From Pseudoalteromonas sp. '520P1 No. 423' (lineage in GTDB: Bacteria > Pseudomonadota > Gammaproteobacteria > Enterobacterales > Alteromonadaceae), in NCBI RefSeq assembly GCF_001269985.1, contig NZ_BBZB01000001.1, positions 3,658,001-3,722,000 of the forward strand: a DNA stretch of 64,000 nt, written 5' to 3'. The first letter of the stretch is position 1, and each line of letters starts with the position of its first letter. Below, piece by piece: positions 38,165 to 47,139 of this stretch. A model generated the notes under the pieces. The model was not told the DNA's origin and did no database searches. It saw nothing but the letters and a program-made list of their open reading frames with translations. A program made the position numbers and the translations under genes.

Positions 38165-38920
38165 GTGCACTTAAAATCAAAATTACTCGCTTTAATGCTG
38201 CTAACGCAATGCAGTATGGCTAAGGCAAACCAAGTCGCAATCATTATTGACGATATTGGTTATCACAAAAACGACTTGGAAGCGGTCAAGCTTCCAGGGA
38301 GTATATCTTATTCCATTTTACCTTATACTCCTTTTGCAAAAGCATTTTCCGAACAAGCAAGAGAGAGAAATAAAGAGCTTCTATTACATATTCCAATGCA
38401 AGCTTTAAGCGGTAAAGCATTAGGTCCTGGTGCGCTTACTGAAGAAATGACAAAGTCTCAAATTCAAAATACTTTAAAGAAAGCTTTAAATGAGTATCCA
38501 TGTGTAAAAGGCGTAAATAATCATATGGGCTCTTTTTTAACGCAACAAATACAACCTATGGCATGGACCATGGAAGTACTGCAAGAAAGGGGGTTATATT
38601 TTTTAGATAGTAAAACGACAACAAAAAGCCAAGCTCAGAACATGGCTAATCTCTTTAATGTAGATAATGTTGGCAGGCATGTGTTTTTAGATAATATACC
38701 TACAGAAAAACAAATGAAATTTCGAATGAGGCAGTTGATCCGCATTGCCAATAAGCGAGATTATGCCATTGCGATTGCCCACCCTTACCCAGAGACACTT
38801 GCATTTTTACAAACAGAGCTACCTAAACTTAAAGCCCAAGGCATTAAACTTGTGCCTTTATCTCAACTTGTTGAAAATAAATATGTGAAACTGGCATCGG
38901 CTAAAAAATCTGAACTATAG
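38165..38920 (+). CDS. Divergent polysaccharide deacetylase (YibQ family)
   Basis: 251 residues from a GTG start. A signal peptide (about 21 residues) is followed by the divergent deacetylase 2 fold: VAIIIDDIGYHKNDLEAV with the metal-binding aspartates, LLLHIPMQ, and VNNHMGSFLT with a conserved histidine; IAIAHPYPETL is near the end. The family resembles carbohydrate esterase 4 but its substrate is not firmly established. It closes the gpmI-envC-ctpA-yibQ cluster, which hints at an envelope role. A strong hairpin terminator follows. Confidence 0.85.
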   Translation: MHLKSKLLALMLLTQCSMAKANQVAIIIDDIGYHKNDLEAVKLPGSISYSILPYTPFAKAFSEQARERNKELLLHIPMQALSGKALGPGALTEEMTKSQIQNTLKKALNEYPCVKGVNNHMGSFLTQQIQPMAWTMEVLQERGLYFLDSKTTTKSQAQNMANLFNVDNVGRHVFLDNIPTEKQMKFRMRQLIRIANKRDYAIAIAHPYPETLAFLQTELPKLKAQGIKLVPLSQLVENKYVKLASAKKSEL

Positions 38921-38944
38921 CCAACTAATTTGTAAACCGATCTA

Positions 38945-38975
38945 AAAAAGGTTTGCTCTTGGAGCAAACCTTTTT
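38945..38975. terminator. Bidirectional terminator between yibQ and rpoH
   Basis: AAAAAGGTTTGCTC (38945-38958) pairs with GAGCAAACCTTTTT (38962-38975) with a 3-nt loop and T-runs on both strands. It serves both convergent genes. Confidence 0.93.
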
Positions 38976-39012
38976 ATTAAGTATTTTTTAGAATGACGCT
39001 ATACTAATTCTA

Positions 39013-39882
39013 TTAAGCAACCATAGTTGCTTGTAGTTTTTTCATTGCTGTTTTTTCTAGCTGGCGAATACGTTCAGCTGAAACGTCATATTTTTGCGCT
39101 AATTCTTGTAATGTAGCTTTTTGGTCCATTAACCAACGAGAACTTACAATATCTTTTGCACGTTCATCAAGTGTATTAATAGCAGCAAACAAACGGTTTT
39201 GAGATTGTTTTTTATACTGGTCTTGTTCTACACCATCAGCTAAATCTAAGCTATTATCTGTTAAGTACTGAACTGGAGAGTAAGATGTTGCTTCAGATGA
39301 ATCATCAGTATCATCAGAGCCCATATCAAATGCCATATCTTGGCTACTCATACGAGATTCCATCTCACGTACTTCTTTTTCACTCACACCCAGAGCATCT
39401 GCTACAGTGCTTACTTCATCTTGATTAAACCAACCAAGACGCTTTTTGTTTTTTCTTAGATTAAAAAACAATTTACGTTGCGCTTTAGTGGTCGCAACTT
39501 TAACAATGCGCCAATTTTTTAATACAAATTCATGGATTTCAGCTTTTATCCAATGAACTGCAAATGAGACTAAACGCACACCTACAGTTGGGTCAAATCG
39601 TTTAACCGCTTTCATCAATCCAATATTACCTTCTTGCATCAAATCAGCTTGTGCTAAACCATAGCCTGAATAACTTTTAGCAATATGAGCTACAAATCTT
39701 AAGTGAGAAACAATTAGTTGCTTAGCAGCAGACAAATCGCCTTCTTGTTGTAATTTAACAGCCAATGATTTTTCTTCTTCAGCAGTTAGCATAGGGATAG
39801 TACCCACAGTTTGTAGGTAAGCTTCATGGCTACCTGCACTTTGAGGAACAGTTAATGCTAATGTATGTAAATTATCGCTCAT
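39013..39882 (-). CDS. rpoH: Heat-shock sigma factor sigma-32
   Basis: 289 residues. Region 1.2 is [14 protein letters not shown], region 2 has [16 protein letters not shown] and [15 protein letters not shown], then the RpoH box-like [17 protein letters not shown], and region 4.2 ends in [20 protein letters not shown]. It directs RNA polymerase to chaperone and protease promoters. AGAGG 6 nt before the ATG is the ribosome binding site. Two CIRCE-type palindromes lie between rpoH and ftsX, one only 34 bp from the start codon, so repression by an HrcA-type regulator is suspected. Confidence 0.96.
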   Translation of the reverse strand: MSDNLHTLALTVPQSAGSHEAYLQTVGTIPMLTAEEEKSLAVKLQQEGDLSAAKQLIVSHLRFVAHIAKSYSGYGLAQADLMQEGNIGLMKAVKRFDPTVGVRLVSFAVHWIKAEIHEFVLKNWRIVKVATTKAQRKLFFNLRKNKKRLGWFNQDEVSTVADALGVSEKEVREMESRMSSQDMAFDMGSDDTDDSSEATSYSPVQYLTDNSLDLADGVEQDQYKKQSQNRLFAAINTLDERAKDIVSSRWLMDQKATLQELAQKYDVSAERIRQLEKTAMKKLQATMVA

Positions 39883-39915
39883 ATTTAACCTCTAGGATCC
39901 ATCTTTCAAATCATT

Positions 39916-39942
39916 TTAGCAGTCTTTCTCTAAGAGTGCTAA
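39916..39942 (-). promoter_or_regulatory. CIRCE-type operator proximal to rpoH
   Basis: TTAGCAGTC-N9-GAGTGCTAA matches the HrcA operator (TTAGCACTC-N9-GAGTGCTAA) at 17 of 18 bases with the exact 9-bp spacer. It lies 34-60 bp before the rpoH ATG. Confidence 0.75.
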
Positions 39943-40060
39943 CTTAAATTTAATCGTTTTGACCTAAATGTCAAGTCTTAAGTTCAAATGAATTTTCAAT
40001 ATAAGAATAACTAAAGAGGGTGAGTGAAAGCGAGAGCATAAGTGTTACAAATCATGTCTT

Positions 40061-40088
40061 TTAGCACTCTACATAGTGAGAGTGCTAA
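40061..40088 (-). promoter_or_regulatory. CIRCE-type operator distal to rpoH
   Basis: TTAGCACTC and GAGTGCTAA are both perfect but separated by 10 bp instead of 9 (10-bp arms, 8-bp loop). The site lies 14 bp past the ftsX stop and about 180 bp before rpoH. It could alternatively be part of a hairpin ending ftsX, though no T-run follows on the minus strand. Confidence 0.6.
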
Positions 40089-40101
40089 TTATTTAATTTT
40101 A

Positions 40102-41088
40102 TTAGATTTTATCTGGCTCTATTGTTTTAATATAACGTTTAACCGAAAGAAAAGAGCCAAAAAGCCCCAATAATACAGCTAAAATTATTAAATTCATAAA
40201 TTCAAAAAAAGATAAGCCTTGTAATAAAAACTCTGCTTGATAAACACCTGCAACTTCAGAAACCGCAGAGCCTAACCACCACATCATTAACTCAATACAG
40301 ATATAAGCAAAGAAACCGCCAATAACCCCATACCAAATACCAGTCCATAAAAATGGCGTTTGAATAAATTGATTTGTTGCACCTACAAGCTTCATTACCT
40401 GAATTTCTTCTTTCTTATCCATAATTGATAATCTGATTGTATTACCGATTATCAAAATCACCGAAGTAAGTAATAAAAATGCAATGGTGATAACGCTTTC
40501 GCGTAATAAACTCAATAAAGCGTTAAGGCGCTCAAGCCACTCTATGTCTAATTTTCCAAAATCTATCTCACGTTCATCTTCAAGTTTAGTAAGTAATTTA
40601 CGAGCAGTTTCTGGTTGAGAGTGCCGTTTAGTTGGCGTTATTGAGATAACACTTGGCAAAGGATTTGAATCTAAATAGTCTAATGCCTGACCAAAACCTG
40701 AAACCTGTTTGAACTCTTTTAGAGCAGTATCATTTGAAATGTAGGTTACAGCAGATATTTCAGGATATAAATTTAAGCGTTTAACTAAGCTATTTGTTTC
40801 TTTCTCTGACAAGCCTTGTTTTACAAATAACGATATTTCACTGGCATTTTCAAAACCACTACTCACTTGCTGAACATTTTTAACAACTAGATAAAGTGTT
40901 GTTGGTAAGGTTAAACTCACGCCTAATACAGCGATCGTCATCATAGATGCTGTTGTCGTACGCCACATTTCTCCTAAACTATGTACACCTTGACGCATAA
41001 TATTTAATACAACAAAGTACCAGGTCATAACTAAAGAAGTATCTGTATTAGTGGCTTGAGTTACTCTGCTTTTAAATAATAAACTCAT
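40102..41088 (-). CDS. ftsX: Cell-division protein FtsX
   Basis: 328 residues. The N-terminal cytoplasmic part is followed by a membrane helix (MMTIAVLGVSLTLPTTLYLVV), a periplasmic domain and three more helices at about 200-320, the four-helix FtsX topology. It forms the FtsEX complex, which activates EnvC (encoded at 35680-36816) and thereby septal amidases. The start overlaps the ftsE stop by 4 bp (ATGA). Both CIRCE-type sites lie downstream, before rpoH. Confidence 0.95.
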   Translation of the reverse strand: MSLLFKSRVTQATNTDTSLVMTWYFVVLNIMRQGVHSLGEMWRTTTASMMTIAVLGVSLTLPTTLYLVVKNVQQVSSGFENASEISLFVKQGLSEKETNSLVKRLNLYPEISAVTYISNDTALKEFKQVSGFGQALDYLDSNPLPSVISITPTKRHSQPETARKLLTKLEDEREIDFGKLDIEWLERLNALLSLLRESVITIAFLLLTSVILIIGNTIRLSIMDKKEEIQVMKLVGATNQFIQTPFLWTGIWYGVIGGFFAYICIELMMWWLGSAVSEVAGVYQAEFLLQGLSFFEFMNLIILAVLLGLFGSFLSVKRYIKTIEPDKI

Positions 41089-41762
41089 GATATATCTGCC
41101 TTAAGCGGATCTAATAACAATTTGCCTTTATTGAGTGTTAAATTGTGGTATTTCATACGTGCAATTAACCCTAGATCATGAGTCGCAATAAGCACCGTTG
41201 TGCCATGGCGATTAAAGTCTTCAAATAACTTAAGGATCTCCCAGGATAGCTCAGGATCTAAATTACCCGTAGGTTCATCAGCTAATAAAATAGGGGGGGA
41301 ATTTACAATTGCACGGGCAATACCTACTCTTTGTTGCTCTCCACCAGATAGAGTTTCAGGATAACACTTAACTTTACTAAGTAAGCCAACTTTATCTAAG
41401 GCAGCATGTACGCGTTTTGTAATATTTTTACGATGCATACCTTCTATCACTAAAGGTAGTGCAACATTATCAAAAATATTGTGCCTCGCTAATAGTCTGT
41501 GATTTTGAAAGATCATGCCAATATCACGTCGCACGAAAGGAACTTGTGATTTAGAAATTGAATTTAAATCAACGCCATTGATCATCACATTACCGGCTGA
41601 AGGTCGTTCCATTACACTGATCAGTTTTAGTAATGTACTTTTTCCTGCACCACTATGACCTGTTAAAAAAGCTAACTCACCTGCTTTAAGATGAAAGCTT
41701 ACTTTCTCTAGCGCAGTATGTCCGCCGGGATATGTCTTACTTACTTCCTGAAAATTTATCAT
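41085..41762 (-). CDS. ftsE: Cell-division ATP-binding protein FtsE
   Basis: 225 residues of an ABC ATPase: Walker A GHSGAGKSTLLKLI, signature LSGGEQQRVGIARAI, Walker B ILLADEPTGNLDPE and the switch histidine in LIATHDLG. It drives conformational change in FtsX rather than classic transport. ftsX overlaps its end by 4 bp. A good terminator stands between ftsY and ftsE, so ftsEX may have its own promoter here or rely on read-through. No obvious Shine-Dalgarno site precedes the ATG. Confidence 0.96.
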   Translation of the reverse strand: MINFQEVSKTYPGGHTALEKVSFHLKAGELAFLTGHSGAGKSTLLKLISVMERPSAGNVMINGVDLNSISKSQVPFVRRDIGMIFQNHRLLARHNIFDNVALPLVIEGMHRKNITKRVHAALDKVGLLSKVKCYPETLSGGEQQRVGIARAIVNSPPILLADEPTGNLDPELSWEILKLFEDFNRHGTTVLIATHDLGLIARMKYHNLTLNKGKLLLDPLKADIS

Positions 41763-41816
41763 TATTATTTTTTATTTAAGTTATTTCATTAAGTTAATAT
41801 ATTAATAGATATAAAA

Positions 41817-41835
41817 AAGGGCGCTAAGCGCCCTT
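41817..41835 (-). terminator. Terminator after ftsY
   Basis: AAGGGCGC (41817-41824) pairs with GCGCCCTT (41828-41835), loop TAA; on the minus strand six U follow. It lies about 30 bp past the ftsY stop and before ftsE. Confidence 0.88.
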
Positions 41836-41865
41836 CTACTATATCTTTATTTCATTCATTAAGCA

Positions 41866-43830
41866 TTATTTTTGATTTTCAGTATCTTGACTAAATAAAG
41901 CATCTATAAAATCTTTGCTTTTGAAAGGTCTTAAATCATCAATGCCTTCACCAACACCTATGTATCTAATTGGAATATTAAATTTGTCTGCAACCGCAAA
42001 GATAACGCCACCCTTTGCAGTACCATCTAACTTAGTTAATGTAATCCCAGTTAGCCCTACAGCCTTATTAAATAAATCAACTTGGCTAATGGCATTTTGA
42101 CCAGTACCAGCATCTATTGTAAGCATTACTTCATGTGGCGCGTTTGGATCTAACTTTTTCATCACTCGAGATATTTTTTCAAGTTCTACCATTAAGTGGT
42201 CTTTATTTTGTAAACGCCCAGCGGTATCTGCAATTAAAACATCTACTTTACGTGCTCTTGCAGCTTCTAACGCATCAAATACAACTGATGCACTATCAGC
42301 ACCAGTATGCTGTGCAATTACAGGGATATCATTTCTTTCACCCCAAACTTGTAACTGCTCAACAGCTGCGGCTCTAAAGGTATCACCAGCGGCTAACATA
42401 ACTGATTTACCTTGTTCTTGAAACTGCTTAGCAAGTTTACCTATGGTTGTTGTTTTACCAACACCATTTACACCTACCATTAAGATAACAAAAGGCGTAT
42501 GTTCTTCTAATTCTATATCAAGTGGTTTTTCTGCTTGCTCAAGCATATTAGCCATATCTTGTTTTAGAATTTCATATAAAGCTTCACCGTCTTTAAGTTG
42601 TTTACGATCAGCGGTTTTAGTTAATCCATCAATTAACTTAACGGTTGTATCAACACCTAAATCAGCAGTTAATAGTTGAGTTTCCAAGTCTTCAAATAAA
42701 TCATCATCAATTTTTTTACCTGAAAATATACTCGCTAAACCAGAACCTAAATTTTGCTTGGTTTTTATTAAGCTATTTTTTAGTTTGCTGAAAAAACCTT
42801 GTTTCTTTTTCGGTTTTTCTGATTTTTCTTGCTCTAAACGCTCAGGTTCAACGCGTTCTTGCTCTGAAGCTTGTTCTTGTGCCAAACGCTCTGCTTCAAC
42901 TCGAGCCTGTTCTGCAGCTTGTTCTTGAGCCAAACGCTGCGCTTCAACTCGAGCTTGTTCTGCAGCTTGTTCTTGAGCCAAACGCTGCGCTTCAATTCGT
43001 TCTTGTTCTGCAGCTTGCTCTTTTGCTAATAGTTCAGCTTTTTCTTGCGCTAAACGCTGCGCTTCAATTCGTTCTTGCTCTGCAGCTTGCTCTTTTGCTA
43101 ATAGTTCAGCTTTTTCTTGCGCTAAACGCTGCGCTTCAATTCGTTCTTGCTCTGCAGCTTGCTCTTTTGCTAACTGCTCTGCTTTTTCTTGCGCTAAACG
43201 CTGCGCTTCAATTCGTTCTTGCTCTGCAGCTTGCTCTTTTGCTAACTGCTCTGCTTTTTCTTGCGCTAAACGCTGCGCTTCAATTCGTTCTTGCTCTGCA
43301 GCTTGCTCTTTTGCTAACAGTTCTGCTTTTTCTTGCGCTAAACGCTGCGCTTCAATTCGTTCTTGCTCTGCAGCTTGCTCTTTTGCTAACAGTTCTGCTT
43401 TTTCTTGTGCTAAACGCTGCGCTTCAATTCGTTCTTGTTCTGCAGCTTGCTCTTTTGCTAGCAGTTCTGCTTTTTCTTGTGCTAAACGCTGCGCTTCAAT
43501 TCGTTCTTGTTCTGCAGCTTGCTCTTTTGCTAGCAGTTCTGCTTTTTCTTGTGCTAAACGCTGCGCTTCAATTCGTTCTTGTTCTGCAGCTTGCTCTTTT
43601 GCTAACTGCTCTGCTTTTTCTTTCGCTAAACGCTGCGCTTCAATTAGTTCTTGCTCTGCAGCTTGTTCTTTTGCTAATAGTTCAGCTTTTTCTTGTGCCA
43701 AACGTTCTGCTTCAATTTTTGCTTGTTCAGCGGCTTCTTGTGCTGCTAACTCTTCAGCTTTTTGTGTTTCTTCGTTATCTTTTTTGCCGCCAAAACCTAA
43801 CCAAGAAAGAAATTTATTTTTTTTTGCCAT
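41866..43830 (-). CDS. ftsY: Signal recognition particle receptor FtsY
   Basis: 654 residues, long for FtsY. After a short basic-hydrophobic start (M-A-K-K-N-K-F-L-S-W-L-G-F-G), residues of about 25-330 are an acidic coiled-coil region made of near-identical 24-residue repeats. The NG domain follows: GVNGVGKTTTIGKLA (G1), DTFRAAAVEQL (G2), DTAGRLQN (G3), LTKLDGTAKGG (G4) and the closing GVGEGIDDLRPF. FtsY docks ribosome-nascent chain complexes at the membrane. The A domain is acidic and variable across bacteria, so the repeats expand a tolerant region. It is divergent from rsmD and followed by ftsE and ftsX. Confidence 0.95.
   Translation of the reverse strand: MAKKNKFLSWLGFGGKKDNEETQKAEELAAQEAAEQAKIEAERLAQEKAELLAKEQAAEQELIEAQRLAKEKAEQLAKEQAAEQERIEAQRLAQEKAELLAKEQAAEQERIEAQRLAQEKAELLAKEQAAEQERIEAQRLAQEKAELLAKEQAAEQERIEAQRLAQEKAELLAKEQAAEQERIEAQRLAQEKAEQLAKEQAAEQERIEAQRLAQEKAEQLAKEQAAEQERIEAQRLAQEKAELLAKEQAAEQERIEAQRLAQEKAELLAKEQAAEQERIEAQRLAQEQAAEQARVEAQRLAQEQAAEQARVEAERLAQEQASEQERVEPERLEQEKSEKPKKKQGFFSKLKNSLIKTKQNLGSGLASIFSGKKIDDDLFEDLETQLLTADLGVDTTVKLIDGLTKTADRKQLKDGEALYEILKQDMANMLEQAEKPLDIELEEHTPFVILMVGVNGVGKTTTIGKLAKQFQEQGKSVMLAAGDTFRAAAVEQLQVWGERNDIPVIAQHTGADSASVVFDALEAARARKVDVLIADTAGRLQNKDHLMVELEKISRVMKKLDPNAPHEVMLTIDAGTGQNAISQVDLFNKAVGLTGITLTKLDGTAKGGVIFAVADKFNIPIRYIGVGEGIDDLRPFKSKDFIDALFSQDTENQK
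42880..43780 (-). repeat. 72-bp tandem repeats inside ftsY
   Basis: About ten copies of a 72-bp unit, each encoding EQAAEQERIEAQRLAQEKAE plus L/Q-L-A-K, are followed towards the NG domain by three shorter 48-bp units (EQAAEQARVEAQRLAQ type). Neighbouring copies share silent variants (for example tagcagttctgc in adjacent units and taactgctctgc in others), a sign of recent unequal exchange. The opposite strand is open across the array only because the repeat lacks stops there. Confidence 0.92.
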
Positions 43831-43921
43831 GCTTGTTAATAACCACTCAAATAAATCTGATAAAATGTATATATACGCAATCTTGCAATGTTAACACTTT
43901 CATAGAAGACTTTCACATAAG

Positions 43922-44503
43922 ATGAAGAAAAAGACGACTAAATCAAATAAAAGCAATGCAGGTCATATTCGGATCATTAGCGGTCAATATCGTGGTCGTA
44001 AACTACCAGTGCAAGATGTAACAGGATTACGACCAACAACTGATCGTGTAAAAGAAACCGTTTTTAATTGGCTAATGACAGATATCAGAGATGCCAAGGT
44101 GCTTGATTGCTTTTCAGGCTCTGGCGGTTTAGGTTTTGAAGCTTTATCAAGGTTCGCAAAAAGTGCGACTTTTTTAGAGTTAGATCAAGGGGCAGCTAAA
44201 CAGCTTAAAGACAATTTACAAACGCTAAAAGTTGAAAATGCGCAGCTAATTGTAGGTGATACATTGAAATTATTAGAACAGTTAAATGAAAAATTTGACT
44301 TAGTATTTGTAGATCCGCCATTTAGACAAGACCTTGCACAAATAAGTTGCCAAAAAATAGAAGATTTTTCTCTACTCAATGAAGATGCATTAATATATTT
44401 AGAAATAGAAAGTGACTTAAAAGGATTTAAAGCACCCAACAACTGGCAATTAATAAAAGAAAAAAATGCAGGGCAAGTAAGTTATCGCCTTTATCAAAGA
44501 TAA
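43922..44503 (+). CDS. rsmD: 16S rRNA (guanine-966-N2)-methyltransferase
   Basis: 193 residues. It methylates G966 of 16S rRNA in the assembled 30S subunit. RIISGQYRGRKLPV starts the protein, LRPTTDRVKETVFNWL is the RsmD signature, DCFSGSGGLGFEAL binds SAM, and LVFVDPPF is the catalytic DPPF motif. Length is normal. It is divergent from ftsY with 91 bp between, the order seen in E. coli and relatives. Confidence 0.96.
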   Translation: MKKKTTKSNKSNAGHIRIISGQYRGRKLPVQDVTGLRPTTDRVKETVFNWLMTDIRDAKVLDCFSGSGGLGFEALSRFAKSATFLELDQGAAKQLKDNLQTLKVENAQLIVGDTLKLLEQLNEKFDLVFVDPPFRQDLAQISCQKIEDFSLLNEDALIYLEIESDLKGFKAPNNWQLIKEKNAGQVSYRLYQR

Positions 44504-44508
44504 AATAA

Positions 44509-44543
44509 CTTTAGCGAAGCTCATTATGATGAAGCTTCGCTAA
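44509..44543. terminator. Bidirectional terminator between rsmD and panP
   Basis: TTTAGCGAAGCT (44509-44520) pairs perfectly with AGCTTCGCTAAA (44532-44543). It lies between two convergent genes and can serve both, though T-runs are short. Confidence 0.78.
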
Positions 44544-44551
44544 AATGTCCT

Positions 44552-46210
44552 TTATTCGCAATATTTACTTAAGTATTTTTTGAAAATAGGGTCACTCGCA
44601 GCTAACTCTTTTTGTTCTTCAAGAATATCTTTCAATATCTGCTCAGAAGTTAAAGGATTTGCCAAAACAACTCTAAATACAACTGTTGGTAATTTATTAT
44701 ACTGAGCAGGTGTTAATCGTGTACGAGATACAAATGAGAACCCTTGTTCCCTTTGTCTCTTTTGAATACTTGCTGTTAAGCGATTCAATGCGATGTAGAT
44801 ATCTAACTTTGTTTGCTCATCTAAGGCGTCTTCACCTTCTGCGAGTAACAGTTGTTTAATTTTTTGTGGTACATACCTGTAAGTTAAAATACACAGTTCA
44901 GGCTCAGTAACCACCTCAAAATCATTTGATGAATGAATTAAATCAGCAAAAAAACGGGCTTTTTCTATGCCTTTATCAATCAACATTTCATAGCCTTCAC
45001 GGCCAATGATCTGCAAACATGCATGCACTAGCATTGCCATTCCAGGGCGACTTCCCTCTAGTGTATGACTACCTAAATCTTTTGAACCTTTTCTTAAGAT
45101 ATATTCAGCATGATGCTCTATTACATTTGAAGCTTCAGGGTTTTTAAACAAAACTAATCCTGATCCCATAGGAACATACATTTGTTTATGTGCATCTATC
45201 GTAATTGAATCAGCTCTTTCTACGCCTTTGAGCAAATGTCTATTGTTGTTCGATAATAAAGTTGCGCCACCCCAAGCTGCATCAACATGAAAATGACAGT
45301 CTAGCTCTTCACTTAAATCCGCTAATTCTATTAAAGGATCTATGTTGCCCGTTTCAGTAGTACCAGCAACACCCACGATAGCCATCACTTTAATGCCTTG
45401 GCTTTCAAGCTCATGTGCTTTTTCTCGCATAGCCTGTACATTAACTTTATTATCATCAGCCGTTTCAATCGCTATAAAGTTATTTCGACCTACCCCTAAA
45501 ATATCTGCAGCTTTACCCAAAGAGTAATGTGCTCGTTCAGATACTAAAACAGCGAGTCCTTTATAGCCATAATGCAACATTGCAGCCATTAAGCCTTCAC
45601 TTGTAATACCTTTAAAGTCACCATCAGATTTTAATAAGCGATTGCGTGCAATCCATAATGCAGAAATATTAGCGATAGTACCGCCTGAACAAAAAGCACC
45701 TAAGGAGTTTTTAGCGCTGTGCATCCACTTCTGATAAAAGTCATCATTTTCGCCATACACTAAATGGTGCATCATGCCTAAAACTTGTCTTTCTAATGGC
45801 GTAAATGCTTTTGATGTTTCAATTTTTACTAAATTTTGATTCAAGCCAACCATTAACTTAGATAAAGGCAAAACAAAATGCGGTAAAGCTGAGGTCATAT
45901 GACCAACAAAACTAGGCGCAGCCGTATGAACAGAATGAGCAACAAGTTTTTCCATTATGGTATTCGCATGATCAGAAACAAATGTGGGTTGCTCTGGTAT
46001 TTGTGAGTCTTGAAAGTCTTTTTCAATTTCATGCAATGGTTTTTCAATAGCGGCTATGTTTTCATTTAAAAAACCCACTAAGTTACTTGAAATTTCTTTT
46101 TCGATTCTATTTAAAGTTGATCCCGGCGCTTCGGGAGCGGTAAAAATCCGCATTAAACTTTCTTCAGAAGCTACTGCACTGCGCTTTATATTCATTTGTT
46201 GCTCGTTCAT
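44552..46210 (-). CDS. panP: PLP-dependent aspartate 1-decarboxylase (PanP type)
   Basis: 552 residues of the group II PLP decarboxylase family. SGGTIANISALWIARN and VDAAWGGATLL are cofactor-pocket motifs, and SITIDAHKQMYVPMGSG holds the Schiff-base lysine. Length and the N-terminal layout fit PanP, which makes beta-alanine from aspartate in Vibrio and relatives that lack PanD. The panB-panC unit in this window has no panD, consistent with that role. A glutamate decarboxylase or related activity cannot be excluded without comparison. It is convergent with rsmD and stands alone. Confidence 0.82.
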   Translation of the reverse strand: MNEQQMNIKRSAVASEESLMRIFTAPEAPGSTLNRIEKEISSNLVGFLNENIAAIEKPLHEIEKDFQDSQIPEQPTFVSDHANTIMEKLVAHSVHTAAPSFVGHMTSALPHFVLPLSKLMVGLNQNLVKIETSKAFTPLERQVLGMMHHLVYGENDDFYQKWMHSAKNSLGAFCSGGTIANISALWIARNRLLKSDGDFKGITSEGLMAAMLHYGYKGLAVLVSERAHYSLGKAADILGVGRNNFIAIETADDNKVNVQAMREKAHELESQGIKVMAIVGVAGTTETGNIDPLIELADLSEELDCHFHVDAAWGGATLLSNNNRHLLKGVERADSITIDAHKQMYVPMGSGLVLFKNPEASNVIEHHAEYILRKGSKDLGSHTLEGSRPGMAMLVHACLQIIGREGYEMLIDKGIEKARFFADLIHSSNDFEVVTEPELCILTYRYVPQKIKQLLLAEGEDALDEQTKLDIYIALNRLTASIQKRQREQGFSFVSRTRLTPAQYNKLPTVVFRVVLANPLTSEQILKDILEEQKELAASDPIFKKYLSKYCE

Positions 46211-46418
46211 TGACTGTCTTTAAGTAAACAATTTGATCTAATCACGGTTAAGGTCTTAGCAAATTTCGTTAACTTTACTCAAAAATCTATAAAATGTCTC
46301 GTTATTAGCTAAATTTGTCAGTCTATTTGTAACTAAAATATCAAATATTGCGAATTTATAAATAAAAATTAAGCAAATTTGTTTTTAAAATCACTTCCAT
46401 AAATTGAAATTTGGTCAT

Positions 46419-46446
46419 AAAAAAGCGAACTAAATAGTCCGCTTTT
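46419..46446 (-). terminator. Terminator of the TrmB-like gene
   Basis: AAAAGCG-A-ACT pairs with AGT-C-CGCTTTT with one mismatch (around 46420-46446); U follow on the minus strand. The rest of the spacer up to 46210 is AT-rich without a recognisable gene. Confidence 0.7.
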
Positions 46447-46458
46447 ATGTTTACTAAG

Positions 46459-47139
46459 CTATAACGCTATAACAAGCCTATGGCTTTTTTGCCCACTGGC
46501 CCAATACTTTCGCTCAAACGGTGTAATTGACTCATCTGATTGATAGAGCTCCACTTGCGTTTTAAGCTTTGCAAGCTCCAATGCACGAGCGAATTCATCA
46601 ACATAAGTTTTCCAATTACTTCTCAGTTCCAACTTGCCACCTAATTGAATTATATAAGGGAAAACAGCAGCACCGTGCCAACGACGCTGTAAATGCTTCG
46701 CTTTAGGCCAAGGGTTTGGATATAACAAATAATGGTGACTAATATGCCATTTTTGCTCAACAGCCAAGCGCCAAAAATCATTTAAATCTGCACGAGCTAA
46801 AATATACTGGCCTTCTTCAGTTTGTTTATACTCAACATCGTGTTTTTCTAACCTATGCGCAGACTTATCTATCCCGATAACCAGAGCATCAGGGTGCAAC
46901 TTAGCGATATTGGCTGTGCTTTCACCTACACCACAGCAAGAGTCTAAAATAATATCACCGGCGAATGCTTTCACTTTGGCATTGATTTCATCAAATGCAA
47001 TTTGTGTATGTTTGCTAATTGGCTTTTTAAATTCAGCATTTAAGTGGCGTAATACCACCTCATCAAGCTTTTCATTTAAACCAGTTTGGTTTGTTGTAAT
47101 GCTTCTTGAATTGGCTGGATTTGAATTTGATTCATTCAT
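46459..47139 (-). CDS. TrmB-family SAM-dependent methyltransferase
   Basis: 226 residues. ILDSCCGVGESTANIA is the SAM-binding loop, and YPNPWPKAKHLQRRWHG closely matches the PDPW-KKRH-KRR motif of tRNA (guanine-46-N7)-methyltransferase. The N-terminus is shorter and different from TrmB, so this may be a second, divergent member acting on tRNA or another RNA. Its ATG overlaps the stop of the ABC permease by one base, so it is co-transcribed with the exporter genes, an arrangement whose meaning is unclear. Confidence 0.75.
   Translation of the reverse strand: MNESNSNPANSRSITTNQTGLNEKLDEVVLRHLNAEFKKPISKHTQIAFDEINAKVKAFAGDIILDSCCGVGESTANIAKLHPDALVIGIDKSAHRLEKHDVEYKQTEEGQYILARADLNDFWRLAVEQKWHISHHYLLYPNPWPKAKHLQRRWHGAAVFPYIIQLGGKLELRSNWKTYVDEFARALELAKLKTQVELYQSDESITPFERKYWASGQKSHRLVIAL

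Noticed and set aside
42880..43780. Regular repeats as a possible CRISPR array
   Set aside because: The unit is 72 bp throughout with no unique spacers, and it codes in frame for the FtsY A domain.
42879..43925. Long plus-strand open frame across ftsY, leucine/alanine-rich
   Set aside because: It is the reverse complement of the 72-bp repeats of ftsY, which happen to lack stops in that frame. The repeated peptide has no start context or family resemblance.
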